From the NCBI GenBank assembly GCA_012521105.1, contig JAAYNA010000149.1, positions 1-64,000 on the forward strand: a stretch of 64,000 nt of DNA. Reading direction: 5' to 3'. The DNA comes from Clostridiaceae bacterium (GTDB lineage: Bacteria > Bacillota > Clostridia > DSM-8532). The stretch's first letter is position 1. The number at the start of each line of letters is the position of its first letter. Both the position numbers and the translations under genes were made by a program. The notes under the pieces were generated by a model. It had not been told where the DNA came from. It saw nothing but the letters and a program-made list of their open reading frames with translations, and made no database searches. Of the stretch, positions 1 to 11,991 are shown piece by piece.

Positions 1-102
1 GCGTTGTTTCATATATAATGAGGCTAGTAATCCATTTCCTCATAGCACATTTTACTACTTTTTAAAAAAGCCTTTTTTTATATTTGAGCAACTTACCAAG
101 CG

Positions 103-158
103 CTGACGTACCGTTAATTCGGGACGAGTACCTGTGATACGATGGGTTTACCCGTCAG
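103..158 (+). promoter_or_regulatory. candidate structured leader of rpsG (possible r-protein regulatory element)
   Basis: CTGACG (103-108) pairs with CGTCAG (153-158) just upstream of the rpsG Shine-Dalgarno. Confidence 0.35.
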
Positions 159-182
159 TTATCATGAAAAGGAGGGAAGAAA

Positions 183-653
183 GTGCCAAGAAAAGGACAT
201 GTGCCCAAGCGGGATGTATTACCCGATCCAATATATAATGATAAAGTAGTTACTAAACTTATTAATAACGTTATGTTGGATGGCAAAAAAGGAGTTGCAC
301 AAAAAATAGTATATGGTGCGTTTGATATTGTACGGGAAAAGACAGGCAAAGATCCTCTTGAAGTGTTTGAACAGGCCCTCAACAACATAATGCCTGTACT
401 TGAGGTAAAGGCAAGAAGAGTTGGTGGAGCAACCTATCAAGTGCCAATGGAGGTTCGCCCTGAAAGAAGGCAGGCTTTAGGCCTTCGCTGGTTAACAAAC
501 TACGCCCGTCTAAGAGGTGAGCGTACCATGAGTGAAAGGCTTGCTGCGGAAATTTTGGACGCAGTAAACAATACCGGCAATGCAGTTAAGAAAAAAGATG
601 ACACTCACAAAATGGCCGAAGCTAATAAAGCATTTGCACATTACAGGTGGTAA
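183..653 (+). CDS. rpsG: 30S ribosomal protein S7
   Basis: GTG start after AGGAGGG; protein [28 protein letters not shown]... typical of S7; followed by fusA. Confidence 0.98.
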   Translation: MPRKGHVPKRDVLPDPIYNDKVVTKLINNVMLDGKKGVAQKIVYGAFDIVREKTGKDPLEVFEQALNNIMPVLEVKARRVGGATYQVPMEVRPERRQALGLRWLTNYARLRGERTMSERLAAEILDAVNNTGNAVKKKDDTHKMAEANKAFAHYRW

Positions 654-686
654 TCTGCATTTTCACATATCGAAAGGAGGACATAA

Positions 687-2768
687 ATGCCCCGGGAATA
701 TAGTCTGGAAAACACAAGAAATATCGGTATAATGGCACATATCGATGCGGGGAAAACAACCACCACAGAAAGAATACTGTTCTATACCGGAAAGGTCCAC
801 AAGCTTGGGGAAACCCATGAGGGTGCTGCAACGATGGACTGGATGGAGCAGGAACAGGAAAGAGGTATTACCATTACATCGGCGGCAACTACCGCTTATT
901 GGAAAGGAAACAGGATAAATATTATAGATACGCCGGGACACGTTGACTTTACAGTTGAGGTAGAACGTTCGCTACGTGTTCTTGACGGATCTGTTACATT
1001 ATTCTGTGCAAAAGGCGGTGTTGAACCTCAGTCTGAGACCGTATGGCGCCAGGCAGATAAATATAGAGTTCCAAGAATAGCCTATGTTAATAAAATGGAC
1101 ATCATGGGAGCTGACTTTTTCAATTGCATTCAGATGATGAAGGACCGTTTAAATGCTAATGCAGTTCCAATTCAGTTACCAATAGGAAAGGAAGATCATT
1201 TCGAAGGGATTATTGACCTTATAGAAATGAAAGCCTATTACTATCATGATGACTTGGGCAAAAATATTGAAGAAGAAGATATTCCGGATAATATGAAGGA
1301 TTTGGTAGAGGAATATCATGTAAAATTACTGGAAGCTGTTGCAGATCATGATGATGAGCTTATGATGAAGTACCTTGAAGGGGAAGAGATTCCGAAGGAG
1401 CAACTGAAAAAAGCCATTCGCAAGGCTACAATTAATGTCGACATCATTCCGGTAACCTGTGGCTCATCATATAAAAACAAGGGAGTACAGAAGCTGTTGG
1501 ACTGCATTGTTGATTATATGCCTTCACCTCTTGATGTTCCGCCGGTTAAAGGCCTGCATCCTGATAATTGGGATGAGCATGAAGAATTGGAGAGGCATTC
1601 GGATGATAATGAACCATTGTCAGCACTGGCGTTTAAAATAATGACCGACCCATATGTTGGTAAGCTGGCGTTTTTCAGGGTTTATTCGGGTACTTTGAAT
1701 TCGGGTTCTTATGTACTGAATTCAACGAAGGGGAAACGCGAGCGAATTGGAAGAATCCTGCTGATGCATGCCAATCACCGAGAAGAAGTTGTAACAGCTT
1801 ATGCCGGGGATATTGCTGCAGCTGTTGGGTTGAAGTTTACAACTACAGGGGATACACTTTGCGATGAAAATCACCCAATAATTCTGGAGTCCATGGAATT
1901 CCCAGAGCCTGTCATTAATGTTGCTATAGAACCAAAAACAAAAGCAGGACAGGAGAAAATGTCGGTTGCGCTCCAGAAGCTTGCAGAAGAAGATCCGACC
2001 TTTAGAGTTTCTACAAATCAGGAAACCGGCCAGACCATTATTGCCGGTATGGGTGAATTGCATCTTGAGATTATAGTTGACCGTCTCCTGCGTGAGTTCA
2101 AGGTAGAGGCAAATGTAGGAAAACCTCAGGTTGCGTATAAAGAAACCATACGTAAGGCAGTTAAGGCTGAAGGAAAATTTGTCAGGCAGTCGGGTGGCCG
2201 TGGTCAGTATGGCCATTGCTGGATTGAGATTGAACCCCTTGAAACAGGCGGTTATGAATTTGAAAACGCCATTGTTGGGGGGGTAATTCCTAAGGAATAT
2301 ATTCCAGCCGTAGATGCAGGTATAAGAGATGCAATGAATACCGGTGTTGTAGCAGGGTACCAGGTGCTTAATGTCAAGGTGAAGCTGTTTGACGGTTCAT
2401 ACCATGAAGTGGATTCGTCTGAAATGGCATTTAAAATTGCGGGCTCAATGGCATTTAAGGAAGCCATGAAAAAGGCTGATCCTGTTCTGTTGGAGCCTGT
2501 TATGAAGGTGGAAGTTACAACCCCGGAAGAATACATGGGTGATATCATTGGCGATTTGAATTCACGCCGTGGGCGTATTGAAGGGATGGAAGCCCGTTCT
2601 GGAGCACAGGTTATTACAGCTTTTGTGCCTTTAAGTGAAATGTTTGGTTATGCAACAGAACTACGGTCCAGGTCCCAGGGAAGGGCAGTTTATTCAATGC
2701 AGTTTGATCATTATTCTGAAGTTCCAAGGAATATTCAGGAGCAGATTGCAGGTGTGAAAAAGCCCTGA
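687..2768 (+). CDS. fusA: elongation factor G
   Basis: GTPase motif [15 protein letters not shown], full-length 693 aa, downstream of rpsG. Confidence 0.99.
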   Translation: MPREYSLENTRNIGIMAHIDAGKTTTTERILFYTGKVHKLGETHEGAATMDWMEQEQERGITITSAATTAYWKGNRINIIDTPGHVDFTVEVERSLRVLDGSVTLFCAKGGVEPQSETVWRQADKYRVPRIAYVNKMDIMGADFFNCIQMMKDRLNANAVPIQLPIGKEDHFEGIIDLIEMKAYYYHDDLGKNIEEEDIPDNMKDLVEEYHVKLLEAVADHDDELMMKYLEGEEIPKEQLKKAIRKATINVDIIPVTCGSSYKNKGVQKLLDCIVDYMPSPLDVPPVKGLHPDNWDEHEELERHSDDNEPLSALAFKIMTDPYVGKLAFFRVYSGTLNSGSYVLNSTKGKRERIGRILLMHANHREEVVTAYAGDIAAAVGLKFTTTGDTLCDENHPIILESMEFPEPVINVAIEPKTKAGQEKMSVALQKLAEEDPTFRVSTNQETGQTIIAGMGELHLEIIVDRLLREFKVEANVGKPQVAYKETIRKAVKAEGKFVRQSGGRGQYGHCWIEIEPLETGGYEFENAIVGGVIPKEYIPAVDAGIRDAMNTGVVAGYQVLNVKVKLFDGSYHEVDSSEMAFKIAGSMAFKEAMKKADPVLLEPVMKVEVTTPEEYMGDIIGDLNSRRGRIEGMEARSGAQVITAFVPLSEMFGYATELRSRSQGRAVYSMQFDHYSEVPRNIQEQIAGVKKP

Positions 2769-2790
2769 TAGTATGGAAATACCCAAAATA

Positions 2791-2820
2791 TTGACAGATA
2801 AAACTAAAATGGTATAGTAT
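2791..2820 (+). promoter_or_regulatory. candidate sigma-A promoter for tuf
   Basis: TTGACA at 2791-2796 and TATAGT/TAGTAT at 2813-2820. Confidence 0.6.
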
Positions 2821-2910
2821 ATTTTATAAGTTAAAACATTAGTTGAATTTTTAACTAACTAATAATATAATTATCAACAGTTACCGAACTGTGTAAGGAG
2901 GAGAATTTCG

Positions 2911-4116
2911 ATGGCAAAAGCTAAATTCGAAAGAACAAAACCCCATGTTAACATTGGAACTATCGGTCACGTTGACCATGGAAAAACCACTTTAACTGCA
3001 GCAATAACCAAAACTCTGTCATTAGGCGGTACTAACGTAGAAATTAAGTCATACGAACAGATTGACTCTGCTCCCGAAGAGAAGGAAAGAGGAATTACCA
3101 TTAACACCTCTCACGTTGAGTATGAAACCGAAAACCGTCACTATGCTCACGTTGACTGCCCGGGTCACGCCGACTATGTTAAGAACATGATCACCGGTGC
3201 TGCTCAGATGGACGGTGCTATACTGGTTGTATCAGCAGCTGACGGTCCAATGCCTCAGACACGTGAACATATTCTTCTTGCTCATCAGGTTGGTGTTAAC
3301 TATATTGTTGTTTTCCTCAATAAATGCGATCAGGTTGACGATGAAGAACTTATTGAGCTTGTTGAGATGGAATTAAGAGATCTGCTTAGCGAATACGACT
3401 TCCCAGGTGACGAGATTCCTATTATTCGTGGCTCTGCTCTGGAAGCTCTGGAATGTGAATCAAACGATCCAAGTGATCCAAAATATAAACCAATCTTTGA
3501 CCTTATGGCAGCTGTAGATGAATATATCCCAACTCCCGAACGTCAGACAGATCTTCCATTCCTGATGTCAGTTGAAGACGTATTCACAATTACCGGTCGT
3601 GGAACAGTTGCTACCGGTAGAGTTGAAAGAGGAACTCTGAAGGTTGGAGAAGAAGTTGAAATCGTTGGTTTAACCAGCGAGAAGAGAAAAACAACAGTTA
3701 CCGGTGTTGAAATGTTCAGAAAAACTCTTGATCAGGCTCAGGCCGGTGACAATATCGGTGCTCTGTTAAGAGGCGTTCAGAGAGACGAAATTGAAAGAGG
3801 ACAGGTTCTGGCTAAACCCGGTTCCATTACTCCATATACCGATTTTACTGCAGAAGTATACGTTTTAACCAAGGAAGAAGGAGGAAGACATACTCCGTTC
3901 TTTAATGGTTACAGACCTCAGTTCTTCTTCAGAACAACTGACGTTACAGGTACTATAGCTCTTCCCGATGGTGTAGAAATGGTTATGCCTGGTGACAACA
4001 TCACTATGACAATTAACCTTATTTCACCCATCGCTATGGAAAGAGGACAGACTTTCTCCATCCGTGAAGGTGGAAGAACAGTTGCCTCGGGACGTGTTGC
4101 AGACGTTATTAAATAA
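2911..4116 (+). CDS. tuf: elongation factor Tu
   Basis: [32 protein letters not shown]..., 401 aa. Confidence 0.99.
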   Translation: MAKAKFERTKPHVNIGTIGHVDHGKTTLTAAITKTLSLGGTNVEIKSYEQIDSAPEEKERGITINTSHVEYETENRHYAHVDCPGHADYVKNMITGAAQMDGAILVVSAADGPMPQTREHILLAHQVGVNYIVVFLNKCDQVDDEELIELVEMELRDLLSEYDFPGDEIPIIRGSALEALECESNDPSDPKYKPIFDLMAAVDEYIPTPERQTDLPFLMSVEDVFTITGRGTVATGRVERGTLKVGEEVEIVGLTSEKRKTTVTGVEMFRKTLDQAQAGDNIGALLRGVQRDEIERGQVLAKPGSITPYTDFTAEVYVLTKEEGGRHTPFFNGYRPQFFFRTTDVTGTIALPDGVEMVMPGDNITMTINLISPIAMERGQTFSIREGGRTVASGRVADVIK

Positions 4117-4143
4117 TAGCTTTTAGATTCTGAATATAAAATA

Positions 4144-4190
4144 AAGGCTGTCTCAAAATCAGTTATCCTTGATTGAGACAGCCTTTTTTA
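4144..4190 (+). terminator. Rho-independent terminator after tuf
   Basis: AAGGCTGTCTCAA ... TTGAGACAGCCTT followed by TTTTT. Confidence 0.85.
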
Positions 4191-4511
4191 TGGTATATTA
4201 TCTTCAGGCGGTATTAATTTAAAATGCACATAAGAGTATTATTGTCCTATAACCTGTTAGCCTGCCCAGAATAAAACATTGAAATTGGTCTGGTAAGACG
4301 CTATAATATAGTAGCCTTGTATTATGATTTTAAGAATACTGACGTTCAAATCCATATTAAATCTGAAATTAAAGTACATAATAACTATGCTTTAATTAGT
4401 CCAATGGTATACAAATGCATACTTAAAAGCTATTATGAGCTAGTTATTTATTAACCAAATTCAAATTTGGGACAACCTCATATTTACGATATGGAGCACT
4501 ATTGAAAGGAT

Positions 4512-6956
4512 TTGATACTGATGACACAGGATAAAAAAAGGCAAAATATAATGACAATTCCACTTCTGCCACTTAGGGGAATTGTTGTTTTTCCGCATAT
4601 GATTCTTCATTTCGATGTTGGCCGTACAAGATCAATAAAGGCACTCGAAGAGGCAATGGTTAAGGATCAGAGAATATTTCTTGCAGCCCAGAAAGATCCT
4701 GCGCTGGATGAACCGGGAGAAAAGGATATATATGCGGTAGGGACTATTTCTAAAATCAAGCAGTTGTTAAGACTCCCCGGAGACACTATTCGTGTGCTTG
4801 TAGAAGGATTGGAACGGGCAAAGATCATCGAATATGTTTCGGAAGATCCCTTTTATGAAGTGAATGTACGGGAACATCCAAACCCAAAAACCCAAATAAA
4901 AGATTCGGAAACCGAAGCCTTGGTGAGACAGGTTGTAAGCTATTTTGAAAAATATGCAAAACTGACCAACCGCATTTCTCCTGATACAACATTTACATTA
5001 TCAACTATGGAAGACTATGCAAGGCTTTCGGATGTAATTGCTGCAAATATGGTTATTAAACTGGAAGATAAGCAGCGTATTTTAAATGAGAGATCACCTA
5101 AGAAGCGAATGGAAAAGCTTCTTAGAATCCTGGTTAACGAAATAGAAATACTTGAAGTTGAAAAGAATATTAACAGGAAGGTTCGCCAGCAAATTGACAA
5201 AAGCCAAAGAGAATATTATCTCAGGGAACAGCTTAAAGCAATACAGAACGAGCTTGGGGAAGGAGCCCAGCAAAGCGATGAAATAGAAGAATACCGCGAA
5301 AAAATAATGAAGCTGGGATTACCGCAGGAAGCTGAAAACAAGGCTTTAAAAGAATTGGACAGGCTTTCAAAAATGCATTCTTCATCAGCCGAAAGCGGTG
5401 TTATCAGAACATACCTTGATTGGATTGTTGAACTGCCCTGGAATGAAAAAACCGAGGAGAACTTAAATCTCAGCGATGCTGAAAAAATCCTGGACCAGGA
5501 TCACTACGGGCTTACCAAAGTAAAGGAACGAATGGTGGAATACCTTGCAATAAGAAAATTAAAAAACAGTCTGAAGGGTCCGATAATATGTCTTGCAGGC
5601 CCGCCCGGTGTTGGAAAGACATCCATAGTGCGGTCTATTGCAAAGGCATTGAACAGGAATTATGTGCGCATGTCTCTTGGTGGTGTAAGAGATGAAGCTG
5701 AAATCAGGGGGCACAGACGAACCTATGTTGGTGCTATGCCCGGAAGAATAATAAAGGCAATAAGGCAGGCAGGTTCAAAAAACCCTCTTATACTGCTTGA
5801 TGAAATAGACAAAATGTCGAATGATTTTCGGGGCGATCCTGCATCAGCATTGCTTGAAGTTTTAGATGCTGAGCAGAACAGGGAGTTCCATGATCACTAT
5901 CTGGACATGCCCTTTGATCTTTCGGACGTTATGTTTATTACTACTGCGAATTATAAAGACGCAATACCCCGCCCATTATTAGACAGAATGGAAGTAATAG
6001 ATATATCCGGCTATGTTGAAGAAGAGAAAGTTCAGATAGCTAAAAGGCATTTAATATCCAAACAGGTTAAAAATCATGGCCTTAAACCTTCTGAAATACG
6101 TTTTGATGAAAATGCTGTCAGGGATATCATTAACTACTATACTCGTGAGGCAGGGGTAAGAAACCTTGAAAGACAGATATCAACAGTATGCCGTAAAGTT
6201 GCCAGGTTAATAGTATCGGGTGAGAAAAAATCAGTACGTATAACAGCAAAGAACTTGGATAAATACCTTGGGCGTAAAATATTCCTGTACGATAAGGCCA
6301 ATGAAAAGGACGAAGTTGGAATTGCACGTGGTCTTGCCTGGACACCCGTTGGTGGGGACACCCTGTGCATTGAAGTTAATCTTATGCCCGGGGATGGCGC
6401 ATTAGAGCTAACAGGTCAACTGGGAGATGTTATGAAGGAATCGGCCAGGATTGCCAGAAGTTATGTTCGTTCCATTGCTGAAATGATAGGCATTGAAAAG
6501 GACTTCCATAAGAAGTATGATATGCATATTCATGTTCCGGAGGGAGCTATACCTAAAGATGGGCCATCTGCAGGGATTACTCTGGCTACTGCAATGATTT
6601 CTGCTTTAACTAACATTCCGGTAAAAAGGAATGTTGCAATGACAGGTGAAATCACTTTAAGAGGAAAGGTATTGCCGATAGGGGGTATGAAAGAAAAAGT
6701 TCTTGCAGCCCATAGAGCAGGAATAGATACTATTTTATATCCTGAAGAGAATGAAAAAGATATTGAGGAAATACCTAAGAATGTTATTGATAAATTAAAT
6801 TTAATATCTGTTTCATCTATGGATCAGGTGTTAAAAAATGCATTAATCCGTTTCCCTCTTTCAGAGAATAGTAATAAAACAGAAGAAGGGAAAAAGGATG
6901 TGCATTTGGAAGTACAAAAGGCCAAAGATGAGGCAGCAGTTGGAGTAGAACATTAA
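4512..6956 (+). CDS. lon: ATP-dependent protease Lon (start may be ATG 4521)
   Basis: Walker [16 protein letters not shown]; proteolytic-site context [14 protein letters not shown]; 814 aa. Confidence 0.97.
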   Translation: MILMTQDKKRQNIMTIPLLPLRGIVVFPHMILHFDVGRTRSIKALEEAMVKDQRIFLAAQKDPALDEPGEKDIYAVGTISKIKQLLRLPGDTIRVLVEGLERAKIIEYVSEDPFYEVNVREHPNPKTQIKDSETEALVRQVVSYFEKYAKLTNRISPDTTFTLSTMEDYARLSDVIAANMVIKLEDKQRILNERSPKKRMEKLLRILVNEIEILEVEKNINRKVRQQIDKSQREYYLREQLKAIQNELGEGAQQSDEIEEYREKIMKLGLPQEAENKALKELDRLSKMHSSSAESGVIRTYLDWIVELPWNEKTEENLNLSDAEKILDQDHYGLTKVKERMVEYLAIRKLKNSLKGPIICLAGPPGVGKTSIVRSIAKALNRNYVRMSLGGVRDEAEIRGHRRTYVGAMPGRIIKAIRQAGSKNPLILLDEIDKMSNDFRGDPASALLEVLDAEQNREFHDHYLDMPFDLSDVMFITTANYKDAIPRPLLDRMEVIDISGYVEEEKVQIAKRHLISKQVKNHGLKPSEIRFDENAVRDIINYYTREAGVRNLERQISTVCRKVARLIVSGEKKSVRITAKNLDKYLGRKIFLYDKANEKDEVGIARGLAWTPVGGDTLCIEVNLMPGDGALELTGQLGDVMKESARIARSYVRSIAEMIGIEKDFHKKYDMHIHVPEGAIPKDGPSAGITLATAMISALTNIPVKRNVAMTGEITLRGKVLPIGGMKEKVLAAHRAGIDTILYPEENEKDIEEIPKNVIDKLNLISVSSMDQVLKNALIRFPLSENSNKTEEGKKDVHLEVQKAKDEAAVGVEH

Positions 6957-7481
6957 GTAACCAGGGGGACGGTTCTTCAGGTTTTGTAATTTTCTTTTTC
7001 TCAAAAGGGGAAGCAGGGGCGGTTTAGTAACCAAACTATTGTGCGATGCCCGAAATAAACGCTTTGTTTGCAAAAGCTGTATGGTTTAGCACGGCAAGCC
7101 GACGCTTGCAAAAATGCATAAGGAAATATGATGCTTGAGGCATTTTTGCAGTCAGCTTGCTTTTCTTTGTTTGTTGTTACATATCTCTCTTTCACTATGT
7201 CGGTCTTGTTTGTTATGCCTTTTTTATAGCCAAATAGAAAAACCTTGAAGATTCTTTTTACTATTTCTGACTTTAATTAGCCGGTCCAAGATTTGTTCGG
7301 CTGAAAATTTCCCTGCATTGCACAATATTCGCATAGTCTTTTTTCTGCAATACATTGGCCTGTCATTATGTTCAAATATATTTGTTAAGCGTCATAGGCT
7401 GTGTTATAATGGGATTGATTTTTTGAAGAAGGATTTACCTTTTGAAACGTATCAACATGGTATTCATAAATGGAGGACTAT

Positions 7482-8669
7482 ATGCTTATTATTAATGGAA
7501 GAATTTATACAATGGCTGAAGATAGATATGCGCAAAATGGAACACTTAAGTATGAAAACGGATATATCTTAGTAAGAGACGGAAAAATAGCAGCCATAGG
7601 GCCAATGGATGAATGCCCTGAAGACAGCAAAATAATCGATGCGAAAGGAAGATTCATCTTGCCGGGTCTTGTAGACTCACATACCCACGTGGGTATGATG
7701 GAAGATTCGGTTGGATTTGAGGGCGATGATGTTAATGAGATGACCGATCCGGTTACGCCTCATTTACGCGGCATAGATGGTATATACCATGCGGATCGTT
7801 CTTTTGAAGAAGCCAGACAATGGGGAATAACAACTGTTTTAAGTGGCCCTGGAAGTGGTAATGTAATATGTGGGCAGTTTGCTGCATTAAAAACCTATGG
7901 CCGTTCGGTTGATGAGATGGTTCTTAAAGAGCTCTGCGCTCTTAAAATTGCGTTCGGTGAGAACCCAAAAACAGTATATCATGAGAAAAACCATACTCCC
8001 AGCACAAGAATGGCGACAGCAGCTATTATAAGGGAACAGTTTTATAAAGCAAAAGAATATATGGAGGAATGGGAAGAATACAGGAAAGACAGAGAAAATA
8101 ATGATAAACCAGAGTTTGATATGCGTCTTGAATCTCTTGTTCCTGCCTTAAAAGGTGATTTGATTGTAAAAATCCATGCCCACAGAGCTGATGATATTCT
8201 CACGGCTATTCGTATTGCAAGGGAATTTAATTTAAAAATAACAATCGATCACTGTACCGAAGGGCATTTGATTGCTGATATACTGAAAGAAAATGATATT
8301 AAAATAATATTGGGTCCGATGCTAACCGATCGGTCAAAAATCGAGCTTAGAAATCAGACTCTGGCTGCCCCCGGAATTCTTGCAAAATCAGGAATACCCG
8401 TTGCTATAATGACGGATCATCCATGTGTTCCCGTGCAGCACCTGCTTTTATGCGCGGCAATTGCAGTCAGGGAAGGAATGCCTGAAGAAGATGCGCTTAA
8501 AGCTGTAACTATTAACGCAGCAAGGGCGGCAGGAATTGATGACCGGGTTGGTAGTCTTGAAGCTGGAAAGGATGCCGATATTGTAATTTTCAATGGATAC
8601 CCCTTTGACTATAAAACAAAAGTGGATTTAACAATAATAAACGGAAAAGTTGTTTATACCCGAGAGTAA
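7482..8669 (+). CDS. amidohydrolase (imidazolonepropionase-like)
   Basis: LPGLVDSHTHVGM metal-binding motif, ITIDHCTEGH, AGKDADIVIFNG C-terminal motif. Confidence 0.85.
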   Translation: MLIINGRIYTMAEDRYAQNGTLKYENGYILVRDGKIAAIGPMDECPEDSKIIDAKGRFILPGLVDSHTHVGMMEDSVGFEGDDVNEMTDPVTPHLRGIDGIYHADRSFEEARQWGITTVLSGPGSGNVICGQFAALKTYGRSVDEMVLKELCALKIAFGENPKTVYHEKNHTPSTRMATAAIIREQFYKAKEYMEEWEEYRKDRENNDKPEFDMRLESLVPALKGDLIVKIHAHRADDILTAIRIAREFNLKITIDHCTEGHLIADILKENDIKIILGPMLTDRSKIELRNQTLAAPGILAKSGIPVAIMTDHPCVPVQHLLLCAAIAVREGMPEEDALKAVTINAARAAGIDDRVGSLEAGKDADIVIFNGYPFDYKTKVDLTIINGKVVYTRE

Positions 8670-8743
8670 AACAGCCGCGCCCTGAAATAACACTGGCTTA
8701 ATAGTTTTAAAAATTTAATTAAACAGTGTGAGAATAGGAAATA

Positions 8744-9403
8744 GTGGTAAAGGATATGCTAATGAGGCTTTTAGATGCAATCACCAGGCTTTATAAGAAA
8801 ACAGTTGATAATGCCTTTATTGAATTAAACAAAAGTGCAAAGCCGGGCGGTATTGTATTTGTCGGGGACTCTATTACCGATTTTTTCAGGTTGAACGAGT
8901 TCTTTCACGGTGTTTACATTATAAACCGCGGTATCGGAGGGGACACAACCGATGGCGTACTTAAGCGGCTTTCTGAAAGTGTTTTTGATTTATCGCCGTC
9001 GAAAGTGTTTATACTGATAGGTACCAATGACATTGGTGAGAATAAGAGTTATGACCATATTATTGGCAATATAGCACTGATAATAGATAAAATTCAGAAT
9101 AAATGCCCCGAAGCAAAAATTTATCTTCAGTCAATTTATCCCGTGTCAAAAGCAAAGGATAAGAAAATTAAAAAATTCATTGTCGGGAAAAGAAGTAACG
9201 AAAAAATACGCCGTGTAAACGAAGGTTTAAAAAGGATTGCAAAGGAAAAAGATGTTGAATATATTGATGTTTATAGCCATTTAACAGACGAAGATGGTAA
9301 TCTGAAACTTGAATATACAATTGAAGGGCTTCATCTGACAGTTGAAGGCTACAGGGCCTGTGCCAATGTTTTAAGGCCTTATGTTTCTGAAAATCTGCCT
9401 TAA
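8744..9403 (+). CDS. SGNH/GDSL-type esterase/lipase
   Basis: block I VFVGDSITDFF, IGTND block, EGLHLTVEGY block V. Confidence 0.85.
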   Translation: MVKDMLMRLLDAITRLYKKTVDNAFIELNKSAKPGGIVFVGDSITDFFRLNEFFHGVYIINRGIGGDTTDGVLKRLSESVFDLSPSKVFILIGTNDIGENKSYDHIIGNIALIIDKIQNKCPEAKIYLQSIYPVSKAKDKKIKKFIVGKRSNEKIRRVNEGLKRIAKEKDVEYIDVYSHLTDEDGNLKLEYTIEGLHLTVEGYRACANVLRPYVSENLP

Positions 9404-9485
9404 ATATTTTTGAGCTTCGTTATATAATTATTTACAAAAGAATAACCAAATAAATTTCTAATTATTGATTAAGGAGGTTTTTGTT

Positions 9486-10082
9486 ATGAAATCATTGAAA
9501 GGAACAAGAACAGCAGAAAATTTACTTAAAGCTTTTGCAGGAGAAAGTCAGGCCAGAAACAGGTACACATTCTATGCTTCTGTGGCTGACAAAGAAGGTT
9601 ATAAGCAGATAAGAAATATTTTCCTTGAAACAGCAGATCATGAAAAAGAGCATGGAAAAAGGTTTTATAAGCATTTGCTTGCTGGTCTTGGAGATGAACT
9701 TCCGGCTACAGTTACGATTAAAGAAGCAGATTATCCGGTTGCCCAGGGTAATACTTTGGATAACTTAAAAGCTGCAGCTGCAGGCGAACATGAAGAATGG
9801 CACGATATGTATCCGCTTTTTGCCGACATAGCTGAAGAAGAAGGTTTCCCCGAAATTGCTCATACATTCAGAATGGTTTGTGTATCCGAGCAAATGCACG
9901 AAGCAAGATATAAGAAGCTTGCTGAAAATATTGAAAACGGAAAAGTATTCAAAAGAGACGAAAAAGTTACATGGAAATGCGGCAACTGCGGTTATATTCA
10001 TGAAGGAGTTGAAGCTCCCGAAAAATGCCCGGCATGTGCTCATGCAAAAGCACATTTTGAACTGTTTGTAGAGGCATATTAA
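9486..10082 (+). CDS. rubrerythrin
   Basis: MKSLKGTRTAENLLKAFAGESQARNRYT; C-terminal rubredoxin-like CGNCGYIHEG...CPACAH. Confidence 0.95.
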   Translation: MKSLKGTRTAENLLKAFAGESQARNRYTFYASVADKEGYKQIRNIFLETADHEKEHGKRFYKHLLAGLGDELPATVTIKEADYPVAQGNTLDNLKAAAAGEHEEWHDMYPLFADIAEEEGFPEIAHTFRMVCVSEQMHEARYKKLAENIENGKVFKRDEKVTWKCGNCGYIHEGVEAPEKCPACAHAKAHFELFVEAY

Positions 10083-10129
10083 GCTTTAAAGTTTCTGCTT
10101 TTAATTGCAAATTAACTTTAAACATGCTG

Positions 10130-10158
10130 AAAAGGGGTATATTATGTACCCCTTTTTT
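10130..10158 (+). terminator. Rho-independent terminator after rubrerythrin gene
   Basis: AAAAGGGGTA tattatg TACCCCTTTTTT. Confidence 0.8.
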
Positions 10159-10190
10159 AAAACTCTGATTTAAACAATACAGATAAATTC

Positions 10191-10218
10191 TTGATATTCC
10201 TATCAATTGAGGTATAAT
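10191..10218 (+). promoter_or_regulatory. candidate sigma-A promoter
   Basis: TTGATA - 16 nt - TATAAT upstream of the solute-binding lipoprotein gene. Confidence 0.6.
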
Positions 10219-10265
10219 AAAATTATTAAGATAAATAATGGTAATTTAGGTATTAGGAGCAATCC

Positions 10266-11564
10266 ATGAAAAAAGATAAATGGTTACTGTTAGCTGCTTC
10301 AACTATTTTATCTTTGTCTCTGGTTTCCTGCACAATTACGGAAGAGAATACCGCCTTAGTATCATCAGAGGAGCAGGATAAAGTTACATTGCGTTTTATC
10401 AGCAGCTGGGGTGGAGTAGATTCTAAAGCAGAAACATTACAGGAATTGCTTGCCCGTTTTACTAATGAGAACACCGACATAGAAATTGTAAACGAATCAC
10501 TTTTTGGTGAAGATTTTCTTCCCAAAATAAAAACTGATTTTGCTTCGGGAAATAATCCTGATGTTTTTGGAATGTGGCCCGGATCTGATATAAGGGCTCT
10601 TATTCAAGCTGGAAAGGTAGCAGATTTAACCGAACTAATGGAGGAAAATCCTGAATGGAAGAGTTCATTTAAAAGCAGCATGTTGAAATACACCACTATT
10701 GATGGAAGGTTATATGGTTTACCCTTTGAAATTATTTTTGAAGCCCTATTTATTAATAGGGATCTTTTCGATAAATATAACGTACCAATACCCACAACTT
10801 ACGAAGAACTAAAAAATGCTGTGGAAGTGTTTAACAATAATGGCATTATTCCAATCGCATATAATTCGCTTGCCGAAGGTACATATCTATTTCAAAATAT
10901 GGTTGCACTTCTTGCCGGAAAGGAAATTGCCGAGAACCCGTCACATCCCGAGTTTGGCTACTACTATAAGAAAGCTATGAAGTATATGCAGGAACTTTAC
11001 CAGATTGGTGCATTTCCCGATGAAGCTTTTACAATGACAAATCATGAAAGGAATACCATGTTTCTGGAGAAAAAAGCAGCTATGATTGTACAAGGTTCAT
11101 GGTTTATTGGAAATATTCCCAACGATGATGATACTGTTGACATAATACATTTCCCGGCTTTCAGTGACGGGAAAGCGCCTCACAATACAATGGTACATGG
11201 CCTTGGAAATGGCTGCTTTTATATAAGTTCTGAAACCTATAACGACACTAATAAGAAAGAAGCATCAATTCGTTTAATGAAGTTCCTTACATCAAAAGAA
11301 ACTGCCGCAGAGTTTGCAAAACAAACAGGTATGATGAGCTGTGTTGATATCAGGGATTATCAAATAGATTACAACCGGCTTACGAGAAAAGGTCATCTTT
11401 TAATTAATAATAGCAGACAATTTGTAGGTCCTCCCGATAGTTTTATTGACAGAACGGTCTGGGAGGAAGTTATAGTTACCGGAATGCCGTATGTTCTTGA
11501 AGGAAAGCTTGAAATTGAAGAATTATACAATAAAGCTGTGCGGGAAGGGTTACTGTCCCATTAG
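10266..11564 (+). CDS. ABC transporter extracellular sugar-binding lipoprotein (family 1)
   Basis: lipoprotein signal peptide ...LSLVSC; VTLRFISSWGG...NPDVFGMWPG solute-binding protein features. Confidence 0.85.
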   Translation: MKKDKWLLLAASTILSLSLVSCTITEENTALVSSEEQDKVTLRFISSWGGVDSKAETLQELLARFTNENTDIEIVNESLFGEDFLPKIKTDFASGNNPDVFGMWPGSDIRALIQAGKVADLTELMEENPEWKSSFKSSMLKYTTIDGRLYGLPFEIIFEALFINRDLFDKYNVPIPTTYEELKNAVEVFNNNGIIPIAYNSLAEGTYLFQNMVALLAGKEIAENPSHPEFGYYYKKAMKYMQELYQIGAFPDEAFTMTNHERNTMFLEKKAAMIVQGSWFIGNIPNDDDTVDIIHFPAFSDGKAPHNTMVHGLGNGCFYISSETYNDTNKKEASIRLMKFLTSKETAAEFAKQTGMMSCVDIRDYQIDYNRLTRKGHLLINNSRQFVGPPDSFIDRTVWEEVIVTGMPYVLEGKLEIEELYNKAVREGLLSH

Positions 11565-11611
11565 TAAGATATTGGGAAGTAAAAAAATTATTTAGTGAAG
11601 AGGTTAACGGT

Positions 11612-11977
11612 ATGATAAAAAGTTTTGGAGGCATAAATATCTCATCAAAAAATCCCGAGTTACTTGCAAAATTCTATAATGAAAAGTTAGGTGTACCCAT
11701 TCTAACTAAAAATCCAAGCCAATGTGCCTATGACGGAGTGGAATTAGGTTTCAACATTAAAGAACCTGTTATATGGATTTGGGACGAAAACAAATGGGGT
11801 AAATCAAATTTTGGTGCAGTTACCTTGGTTTTTTCTTGCGATGACATTGATAAAACATACCATGAACTGAAAGAGAAAGGTGTCATTCTTGACCCACCTA
11901 TTACTGCTGTTTGGGGCGGGAAAGAGCTTAATGTTAAAGACCTTGACGGCAATAATATTCTTATTTTGGAGGAGTAA
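11612..11977 (+). CDS. VOC family (glyoxalase/bleomycin resistance-like) protein
   Basis: INISSKNPELLAKFYNEKLGVP and VKDLDGNNILILEE VOC motifs. Confidence 0.85.
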   Translation: MIKSFGGINISSKNPELLAKFYNEKLGVPILTKNPSQCAYDGVELGFNIKEPVIWIWDENKWGKSNFGAVTLVFSCDDIDKTYHELKEKGVILDPPITAVWGGKELNVKDLDGNNILILEE

Positions 11978-11991
11978 GTCAATGAAACAAG

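Noticed and set aside
155-440. Minus-strand ORFs overlapping rpsG
   Set aside because: Shadow ORFs of a conserved ribosomal gene.
1722-2216. 164-aa minus-strand ORF inside fusA
   Set aside because: Antisense to a highly conserved gene; no RBS or recognisable domain.
4144-4190. Insertion-sequence end (GGCTGTCTCAAAA resembles some IS termini)
   Set aside because: Forms a clean terminator hairpin directly after tuf and no transposase or second terminal repeat was found.
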